From positions 1 to 35,632 of the forward strand of contig KV424144.1 in NCBI GenBank assembly GCA_001632435.1: a stretch of 35,632 nucleotides of DNA. Direction: 5' to 3'. Of the stretch, positions 22,209 through 30,940 are shown one piece after another; the first letter of the stretch is position 1; each line of letters begins with the position of its first letter. The DNA is from Calocera cornea HHB12733. Lineage: Eukaryota > Basidiomycota > Dacrymycetes > Dacrymycetales > Dacrymycetaceae. The position numbers were made by a program, and so were the translations under genes. Below the pieces are notes generated by a model. That model saw only the letters and a program-made list of their open reading frames with translations. It was not told where the DNA came from and did not search any database.

Positions 22209-23516
22209 ATGAGTGGACAGGAAAGCTGGAAAGTCGCGCTGTTCGGCGACGGTGCCGTCGGCAAGACAGCCATAGCGGTCAAGGTGAATAAAATATTCAC
22301 GAGGAACCCAAATGAAGTGCTCATCGCCTTCGCGCTAAGTTCACGCGTGGAACCTTCCTAGAAGTCAGTGGATCTTTCGCTTTGGTGACCCTTGAACAAT
22401 TCCTGATGCCGAATAGACGTACGACCCAACTATAGAGGATTCCTACCGCGTGCACGCCTCGTTTCAAGGCAAGCCCGCGTTTCTGGAGATCGTGGACACG
22501 GCTGGTCAAGGTCAGAGCCCGCTGGCATGCTTTAGAGGCGATGCTGACCTGTGCTAGATGACTATGCCACATTACGAGATCAGTGGCTCCAGTGAGTAAT
22601 GCCCGGCTACTGCGCGGTTACATGGAGCTCAGACTCATTCAGCGAGGGCGATGCCTACATCCTCGTCTATGCCGTCAGTTCAAGAAAATCGTTCATGCGT
22701 GTCAAGGCAATGGAGAAGGCGATCATTCGAGCACGGTCAAAATCTGTACACGTCTATCCAGTATCCATTCTCGTCGGGAACAAGTACGATCTGACAGATC
22801 AAGCGGGCGGGCGGGAAGTCGGTGCGCAGGAAGCGTACGAGCTCGCGCAGCAGTTTGGCTGTCATTTCATCGAGACCTCCGCCAAGTCCGGGTACAATAT
22901 CCAGAAGATGTTCGAGACGCTCGTGGTCGCACTCCGCAACCGCCACGCCGGTCGACCGAGCACAGCACCGCCAGGCACCATCTGGGATCGTTCGGTGCCT
23001 GTATCCCCAACCAACGGCCAATCTCCCTCATCCTTCCGCTTCCCCCCTACCCAGTCTCCACCAATGCCGTACTCAGCAGGTCCAAGCGATCCGTACGCAT
23101 CACGTTCCCGGCAAGGCAGCACACCGACTCTACGCCCTAGCGCATCCGCTTATCCCCTTCCTCGCTCCCCCTCTCTGCACGGCAATGCACCGCCTACCAC
23201 GGGACCAGGCGCGAAGCAGCTCCGCGGGCGTAGCTCGACATCCGCTCTCCGCTCCCCCACCGACAGCACCGCACCACCACCCGTCCCTCCACTGCCAGTC
23301 AGTGCACGATCGATGGGTGGCCCCAACGCCCCACCCGGGGGAGGGAGGGCAAAGATGAGGGTTAGCGATAAGACGGCGGCGAAGATGCAGAAGAGCGCGA
23401 CGAAGGAAGCAGAGAGGAGGGAGAAGAGCAGGTTTAATGGGAAAGGGGGCGTATTAGGAGGTTCTAGCAAGCAGGGTGGTGCCGGAGACAAGGACGGGAA
23501 GTGCATCATATGCTGA
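22209..23516 (+). CDS. Ras-family small GTPase with long Pro/Ser-rich tail and CaaX box
   Basis: Five exons: 22209-22283, 22340-22363, 22417-22510, 22558-22591, 22643-23516; introns 56, 53, 47 and 51 nt; 366 aa. G boxes in order: GDGAVGKT (13-20), effector YDPTIEDSYR (35-44), DTAGQ with the catalytic Gln at 64, NKYD (122-125) and ETSAK (153-157). The effector loop is Ras-type. Exon 2 is only 24 nt and encodes FTRGTFLE. After the G domain comes an unusual tail of about 190 residues, rich in Pro, Ser, Thr and Arg, ending in a Lys/Arg-rich block and the CaaX box CIIC, so membrane anchoring by prenylation is expected. It is not a canonical Ras1 (about 215 aa); it looks like a divergent Ras-like regulator of growth signalling. 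Confidence 0.93.
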
Positions 23517-24745
23517 TGCCGGTCCTGCTCTGTGTTCCTGCTTCTGGTGGAGAGGACGATGAGCGGAGGGGAGGAAGCAAGAAGAGGAGGAGGAGGAGGA
23601 GGAAGGGAGGAGAGGAGAAGGAGGGAGGAGGGAGGGGAGGGGCGACCGACATCACACGACTGGCCTGCCCCTCGAGCCTGGCTTGGGCAACGGCGCTCGG
23701 GCGGCTGACCAGCAAGACGACCTCACGCTCATGCATGCGGCTATCACCAAGATCACGCACGAAATGGGTTGCATGCATGCACTCGCTGTCGAGGACGGAG
23801 AGCCGTGGGCGTATATAGCAGGAAAAGACACGCTTCGTGTCATGTACAAGTTGTACATCATCTTCACATCATCTCCACCACCACCTTCACCTTCATTTCA
23901 CGCGCACATCCTTCGGACCTGACGATTCCAAAAGGCGCCTCGAAGGTACCGCTGTTGTCTTACGCTCTACATGGCCTTTCATTACGGAGTCTGCGAGTCG
24001 GACTGGACTGGATGTATATTAGATTGCACGGATGTAGCAGACAGGAATGCAATGTCGGTTCAGCATCAACAATGCAACAATGCGTTCAACAGCAAGATGC
24101 AGTCTGGTGATTCATAGGCAACAGACAGTACTGGAATGGTGTTGAATGATACCCATGTACAGAGCTCTCCAGCTAGGGGAGGTACCGAGTAGCGCCCACT
24201 GGTGCTCCCAGCACTCTCATACCTCTCCCAGTCCCACTCTGTCCATCTCTCACTGCATCCAACCATATGTCCCTGATGACCATTGTTACCCCCACAGCAA
24301 GATCCTTAAGCTCACAGTGGGTAGGTCGTGTAGCAAGCGATGAGCGTCATCCATGTTCTGTGCTTTGGGTCACCGTCATCCCTTACTCAGCCCAGAGCCA
24401 AGGAGCACCCGACTGTGGCTGCGAGTACATGCAAGCGCGTTAAGCGAGAGGGTTGGATCGGTACTGTATACCAGTACAGTGGACGTGTCTGCAAAGGCAA
24501 GTGAGCTAGGTTCGGGTGGAGGGAAAGTGCGTGGCAATCCATGGGACGTACTTGAGGCTGCAAACCGCTCACAACCTAAGCCTTCTATGCAGTCGCCGAA
24601 CCCATCCTCAGGGCGCCGGCCATCCGTAATCCATAAGTAGCCATAGGGCAAGCTCCATGTCTGTCATACATCATTGTGCGAGGGATCGTCGTTATGAGCA
24701 GCAAAGTAGTACTGTAACCTCGGCCTCGACACGTTAGGGGACGCG
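23517..24745. other. Intergenic region with polypurine tract
   Basis: 3' flank of the Ras-like gene. 23579-23642 is a 64-nt run of only purines (mostly GAG/GGA). The rest has no supported gene; the open frames are short and without motifs. Confidence 0.6.
23579..23642. repeat. Polypurine tract, 64 nt
   Basis: Uninterrupted A/G sequence with imperfect GGA triplet repetition, just downstream of the Ras-like stop codon and probably within its 3' UTR. Confidence 0.9.
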
Positions 24746-25274
24746 ATGGGTGACCGAGACGACGGCGCGCGGCGGCGGCCATCGTCGCTTGCCGCAATGG
24801 ACACTGAGCGTCTCCATCTCAACGATCACATCTCTGCTTATCATAGCATCGAGTCTCTGCGAGACACCTTCCCCGGACATATCTCAACGTTTGACAACGT
24901 CGCCCGATCTTGCTGCACGCTAGGACTTGAGGGTGGGCTGTATGGCGGCGCCGTGATCGCCTGACGACCGGACGGGATCTCGATCTACCGTCGGGAGGAT
25001 CATGGTGCGCCGAAGCTGTTTCCTGCAGCGAGGATAATGATATCGATTGATGTTCTGCAGCGTCTCGTAGTAATGCTAGCCACGTGGATGAGCTGAGCCA
25101 TACAAACCTCCAGGAGCTCTATGGTGACTCACTGTGTCGACAGCCGTAGACTCCAGCTTGGTGGAATGCGGGAACATGCAGAAGTGGCTACGAATGGACC
25201 CACTCGCCGAACGGTCCCCAGTGGTCATCAATACGAGAGGAACAGTACATCAGGTGCTTGACATCATCAATGGG
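24746..25274 (+). pseudogene. Degraded TKL kinase relic (N-lobe and part of C-lobe)
   Basis: Three pieces line up with the intact kinases downstream. (1) About 24848-24960 encodes SIESLRDTFPGHISTF and then GLEGGLYGG, resembling the pre-kinase SLKDLTPNITDIS and Gly-rich loop of the kinase gene at 27239; the frame then meets a stop. (2) 25061-25220 begins exactly after a CAG acceptor with RLV, continues through TWM, then NLQELYGDS in a shifted frame, then SLVECGNMQKWL in another frame; it is 160 nt where intact copies have a 174-nt exon. (3) 25254-25274 encodes VLDIING after a 33-nt remnant of the intron. Frameshifts, an internal stop and the missing catalytic half mean it cannot make a kinase. 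Confidence 0.7.
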
Positions 25275-25670
25275 TAAGATATAAGTTGGGCATTCGAAGA
25301 CTCATAAGAGGCGCCAACATCTCATGCGGCTAGGCTCGATAGCCACGCGCACAGCTCTCCGCTACTTGCGGCTCCCGCTGCTCGTCAAAGCCACACACAC
25401 CAGCGCATGTGCTACGGGGCAACCCTGGCTTGCCTCCCCTTCGGGACAGCGCTTATTCACTCTGTTCAGGGACGAGGCAGTGTAGATCTTCGTGATAAGG
25501 ACGCGGGCAGGTATCTGCCTCGGAGGCTATCAATGCTCATTTGGGGTCTCACCGTTACACACTGGCTGTCTCGGAGGCGCGAGATGGGTTGGTGTTAACG
25601 CTCATCCAGTGGGAGTACACAATCCCTCGCCCCATGCCGCCTAGCACATCTTGACACCAGGCCTTGCGAT
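25275..25670. other. Spacer between kinase relic and first intact kinase
   Basis: About 400 nt with no convincing kinase motif or other gene. It presumably contains the rest of the decayed copy and the promoter of the kinase gene at 25671. Confidence 0.45.
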
Positions 25671-26925
25671 ATGGATGATCCTGGACCGAGTTATTCAACA
25701 CAGGACATTCCTGCCACGCCAAGCAGCCAGGCAGTCGACACCGTTTTAGCGCCTGCGCTGCTTGAATTGTAAGCTCCCTATCATTTAGGCGCTTTACTGA
25801 ATCTAGTGCTTAAAACATAACGTCAGTGCTACCCGACCAACTTCCCTTGCACTTGCCGCGCAAGCCATTCCTGAAGTGCTCACCCTAAAGGATCTCACAG
25901 CTGGTATCGAAAACATCTCTGGAAATCCCGTTGGGGGTGGTGCACGGGGGAACGTATGGACCGCCCTTTACATCAAAGAAAAGGTTGCACTGAAGACAAT
26001 ACGAGCCTCAGGTCGTAAGTGGGAAAAGGTATGCGCTAATGCCCGTCGTCAGTGCAGACAGCGCACAGCTGACGGACGCACGAACCAGCATTTTGTACGA
26101 GAGCTCCGGGCGTGGACCGGATTGAGCCATCCAAACTTGCTCCCACTCTACGGAGTTTGCACACACGGACTTTCAGGCCTGGCGATGGTGTCTCCATGGA
26201 TGGACTTCGGACGCATCTTGGATTACTTGAATGATCACAAAGAAGCCCGACGAGACCCCTTGGTGCGTGTGGTGCACCTTCAAATCGCAGAGAGACGGGT
26301 GCTCACTGGAGCTCCAGATATTAGGAATTGCCAAAGGATTATGCTATTTACACACTCTGGAGGATCCGATCGCGCACGGCGATCTGAGAGCGGTACGACG
26401 GACGTGGGTTCAATCGTCTGCCATTTATGCTGATCGCCCCGATAGGCCAATGTCCTAGTGAACGCGGAGCATGAGGCTTGTCTCGCAGATTTTGGCCTTG
26501 CTCGGTTTGTCTTTACTTCCCAAGACACCTCGGAGTCAGAGAGTGGCACTCAAGGAAACGAACGATGGATGCCGCCTGAGCGCTTCTCGGATACCGAAAT
26601 GACGTCAGCTACATCCGTCACCACAGTAGCGGACGTATACGCGTTCGGGATGGTCATATACGAGATCTACACCGGGCTGAAGCCATTCCACCATGTTCGG
26701 AATCATTTCATCGTTGTGAGAATGGTAAGCGCTGGAGATATCATGCAGCGTCCAACCCTGGAGGGCACGGACACAGAACTGTGGGACGGGATGTGGGCTC
26801 TCGCTGAAGACTGCTGGAAGAAGGAGCCACATGCAAGACCAACTGCGGAGGAGCTGGTAGCGAGAGTTGGCGTGATGGTACGAGATGCCGTTGACCAATC
26901 ACTCCCACCCACGAAGCCCCAATGA
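25671..26925 (+). CDS. TKL-type protein kinase, single domain (module K1)
   Basis: Five exons: 25671-25768, 25827-26028, 26089-26262, 26312-26392, 26446-26925; introns 58, 60, 49 and 53 nt; 344 aa. The 60-nt intron 26029-26088 has no stop in frame but its removal joins WEK to HFVREL as in the other copies. Motifs: Gly loop GGGARGNVW (69-77), VALK with Lys 89, alpha-C Glu in VREL, catalytic loop HGDLRAANVLV (180-190, RD-type Arg replaced by Gly), DFG with Asp 200, then WMPPERF in place of APE. DVYAFGMVIYEIYTG and DCWKKEPHARPTAEEL close the C-lobe. All key residues are present, so activity is likely. No signal peptide or membrane span, so probably cytosolic. Fungal TKL kinases of this kind are expanded in Agaricomycetes; substrates are unknown. 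Confidence 0.9.
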
Positions 26926-27238
26926 CAGGTTATACTTCGGAGAAGCGGACCCTTCCCTCCTTTTGCGAGGAGGAAGAGGAGAGGAGAGTTGTCAGGTGGA
27001 TAGGGATAACAAAAGCTCATTATCATGTACTATATTGCAGGATAGCTACTGTAGCATGTAATGTTTGGCGAACGGCGAGGATTCGTAATATGTTCCTTCA
27101 AGCAATCTATGGATCCGGGAGTCTGCCAACCTAGGGATATCCGGTGGCTGTGATAGCCGCACGCGCCGAGACATATATAAGGGTGCTCAGTCATCAATAA
27201 GCGCCCTGAATGTATGACTGGCTCACCTGCGATTTACC
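26926..27238. other. Intergenic region with promoter
   Basis: Separates kinase K1 from the three-kinase gene. TATATAAG at 27174-27181, about 60 nt before the ATG at 27239, is a good TATA box and argues that a new transcript starts here. Confidence 0.6.
27174..27181 (+). promoter_or_regulatory. TATA box, three-kinase gene
   Basis: TATATAAG, 58-65 nt upstream of the ATG at 27239. Confidence 0.6.
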
Positions 27239-30200
27239 ATGGCCGACCGTACTGTCCGCTCGAGCGATCGACGTACAGCGTATGATGACATCAACGAGGC
27301 ATTGCAGTCTTTGAAAGATCTCACGCCGAACATTACGGACATCTCTACAATATCGGTCGAAGCTGGAGCCCATGGAGACATATGGATAGGAGAGTATCGC
27401 GGCGTCAAGGTCGCGCTGAAGACGCTGAGATTCATTCCCACGTTGTCATCCGCGAGTCGAAGAGTAAAGGTACACTCCCGCTGTTGTCCACGCTTAACGG
27501 ATGATACTCAAGTCTTTTGGTCAGCGCCTAGTACGGGAGCTCACGATTTGGATGCAACTGCATCATCCTAACGTTCTCGAGCTCTACGGTGCATCCGCAC
27601 ATGGGCCGTATGGATTTGCACTTGTATCACCCTGGATGGAGCATGGAAACGTGGCTAGGTATCTCCAAAGTACACCTGAAGCCAAGCGGACTCCGCTGGT
27701 AAGACCATGCACGAGACACGTGCTCCAGTATCTCATGCACGATCCAGGTACTCGACGTCATCAAGGGGCTACAGTATCTACATGACAGATCCATTGTCCA
27801 TGGAAATCTGACTGGGGTACGAGGCAATAGCTTTAGCGATATGAACGAATACTGATAAATACATCAGAGGAACGTCTTAGTCAATCAAGCTGGACAGGCG
27901 TGCCTGGCCGACTTCGGTCTTGCGTGGGTATGGACGGAGGGTCAGGAAAGCGAAGCATCAGAATCCAGCGAGTCGCCTCTAGGCACCCTTCGCTGGATGG
28001 CACCCGAACGAGTCATACCGGAGCATTATGGGATGACTGCGGCATCGTCCTTCACCCCAGCTGCAGACATCTACTCGTTTGCAATGGTTGCATACGAAAT
28101 CATTTCCGGATCCATGCCCTTCGCGGAGATCCGGAATCCCTACATCCTCTTCCAGCAGATCGAACGAGGCGATCGCCCGAAACGTCCCACAAGCGGAGGC
28201 GAGTATAGTGCATTTGATGATGCTCTCTGGAGCACCATAGAAGATTGTTGGAAAGAAGACTGGAGAGCGCGGCCGAAGGCGGACATAGTCGTCGACGAAG
28301 TTACGGCCGCTATTGTTCCCGATCGACTTGAAGAGATGGTTCGTATGCATAGCGCAGATCTATCAAGGGACCGCGAAGATGACAAGTCCGAACTCGAGCG
28401 TCATGCGGAAACGTCAATACAGGAGGAGGGGCCTCAAGTGACAGAATCAACTCTGTATGAGGCACTCCTAGCAATATCCGTTCAGATGCTCACTGGAGAT
28501 GTAGACCTGTCACTTCGGCAATCCCTCTCAGCCTCTTACTGAAGGACAATCCATTGCTACAGTCGATGACGAATGTGACGCCATTTCTTCAAAACGTCAG
28601 CCCTGCTGCAGTTCACACTGGCACCCGCCGTGCGATATGGACTGCCGAGTATAATGGTCAAAGAGTGGCACTGAAGACAGCGAGGATCGATACTTCATCG
28701 TCTCACACAGAACGAGTCAAGGTAACCGGTGACTTCTCGCTTCTAGTTTATGAAATACTTCTGACATTACGTACTCAGGATCTGATCAGAGAAATTTCGA
28801 TCTGGTCGAGGTTACGCCATCCGAACATTCTCGAACTGTACGGCTTCTGTGAGCTGGAGTCATCCGGATTTGCAATGGTGTCGCGGTGGATGGAGAATGG
28901 AAGTCTAGTGGAATACCTCAAAAGGTATCCCAGCGCTTCTCGGCTGCCTTGGGTAAGTGTGAGGGACAAGACACAGCAAAGGCTAATGAACGGGCACAGA
29001 TGTACGATATTGCTGAAGGGCTAAGTTATCTGCACCGTCAAGCCCCACCGATTGTGCACGGTGATTTGGCAGGGGTATGTAAGAGCCGAGACTCCAGATT
29101 TGCATATAGGCTTACATTGAGCATAGCGAAACATCTTGATAAAAGCAGACGGTGGAGCGTGTCTGGCGGATTTTGGCTTATCTCGGATTCTTTCCGCGGA
29201 TTTTGGCCTATCTCGTGTTTTTCCTGGGAACATGGGCAACGAGGCGTCCCAAACGAGTATCGCGCGAGGCAACCCACGGTGGATGGCTCCTGAACGTCTG
29301 CAGCCGCAAAATTACGGCCTGGACACATCGAGCTCATTGACTATCTCGTCTGATATCTACTCCTTCGGAATGGTTGTCTACGAATTGTTCACGGGCCGCA
29401 TCCCGTTCTATGAAGTCTCGAATCAGTTGAGCATTCCTGCCATGGTGGAGGCTGGTGTACGTCCGAGTCATCCCGGAGAAGAGGCTGTTCAGCTGGGATT
29501 GAGCCCTATCGTGTGGGATATGATGCAAGAATGCTGGAAGGAAGACTACAACACACGTCCAGAAGGAAGCCGAATCGTGCAGATGATTGCAGCTCTGGTA
29601 ACCCAGGATGACACCCGACAAACAAGATCTTACATGTAGGGATGCGGGTCTGGCGATGTTGCCGAGAAAGCTCATATTCTTTCAGGGACTCCTTAAAGCT
29701 CCCACCCGTAATATGGGAAGAAGTAAAGCCGGCACTTACGCTCACGAGAGACATCACGGCATCAATCAAAAGTATCAGCGATCGACCACTTGGTCTCGGC
29801 GGACTCAGTGATGTCTGGACTGGTTCATATCTTGGTGTCAAGGTTGCTCTGAAGGCGCGAATGCGACCGCCAGTCGCTGAAGACGAGAGAATTGTGGTGA
29901 GTAGCGAGAGCATGTTTCTGTCATATATAAACATTGACTGGCTCACCACAGGTGACAGTAAAAGAAATAGCAATACGGGCGCGGCTGTTCCACCCCAACA
30001 TCCTTGAGCTCTACGGCTTTTCCACGCATGAACCACCGGGATTCGCGATGGTGTCCCCTTGGATGCAGCATGGGGACCTTACTCGCTATCTGCACGCCTC
30101 AGTCGGAGTACCGCGGGTACAGCTTGTGAGTTGCAAGTAATAAGGGAAGAGACGATTTTCCTCATTGACGTTTGTAGATGCTCGACATCGCTGAAGGATT

Positions 30201-30787
30201 GAGCTATCTCCATTCCTTTGAGCCTCCTATCGTCCATTGCGACCTCAAAGCGGTGCGTGGTCTGGGGGAGAATGCTCCCGACTGAATTTTAACATTATCG
30301 ACAGAACAATGTGCTAATCAAGAACGACGGCCGAGCCTGTATCGCTGGGTTTTCACTTGCTCGCTTTCTGGCGAAGGACGCTGGAGACGATTTAGAGGAG
30401 GAACAGGCTGCCATGGGCAACATCCGGTGGATGGCTCCGGAACGCGCCTTTCCTGAGAAACATGGATTGGAAACAAACGTTAGCGCCTGCACACCAGCGG
30501 CCGACGTATATTCGTTCGGCATGGTCGTCTACGAAGTCTTCACGGAGGCGATTCCGTACCAAGGGCAAGTCGACTTCGCAGTCGTTATGAAAGTCATGAA
30601 TCGCGAGCTGCCTCCTCACCCAGGACCAGAGGCAGTGGAGAGAGGACTGGGCGACGCGATGTGGAGCCTCGCACAGGACTGCTGGAAAGAAAAGCGGGAT
30701 GAGCGGCCGACCGCCACAGAGCTGGTCCGGAGAGTCTCAGATCTCATCAAACCAGATACCTCCCCTGTGTCAATTCCGCACGAATGA
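27239..30787 (+). CDS. Predicted triple TKL kinase (pseudokinase K2 - kinase K3 - pseudokinase K4)
   Basis: Twelve exons: 27239-27469, 27525-27698, 27748-27816, 27868-28454, 28532-28721, 28779-28952, 29000-29074, 29127-29635, 29686-29896, 29952-30125, 30178-30252, 30305-30787; 983 aa, phase-consistent throughout. K2 (1-about 275) has Gly loop and VALK but HGNLTG, so the catalytic Asp is Asn 155; DFG is kept. K3 (about 360-660) has VALK, HGDLAGRN and a doubled DFG (Asp 515 and 525). K4 (about 680-983) has VALK and HCDLKANN, but GFS replaces DFG (Gly 838). The joins are the 77-nt intron 28455-28531 (less certain) and the 50-nt intron 29636-29685 (phase-matched). K3 has no TATA box or good ATG of its own and begins 12 nt after a stop in the K2 frame. 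The alternative is two or three separate genes. Confidence 0.7.
29166..29225 (+). repeat. Tandem 30-bp duplication doubling the DFG motif
   Basis: Units 29166-29195 and 29196-29225 encode ADFGLSRILS and ADFGLSRVFP in the activation segment of kinase module K3. They match at about 24 of 30 positions, keep the frame, and differ at both silent and replacement sites, so the duplication is not brand new. Confidence 0.92.
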
Positions 30788-30940
30788 CGCGGTCGCCCAA
30801 CGCACATCGGCGTTCCTTCCTTGACGCATGGATGCCCAGATCAGTAGCTGAGCAGGGTATCACTAGTTGAGCAGGGTATACTATGATTCCATAGTCTGCA
30901 GGTGAATGTACAGTACAATGCGTGCCGCCAGCAACAGGCA

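Noticed and set aside
24746..24964. Independent small gene of 72 aa
   Set aside because: The middle of the frame resembles the pre-kinase and Gly-loop region of the downstream kinases, and further kinase fragments follow, so a pseudogene explains it better.
27470..27512. 43-nt intron with acceptor at 27512 in kinase module K2
   Set aside because: The acceptor at 27524 gives a normal 55-nt intron, the 174-nt exon seen in all other modules, and the shared RLVREL start.
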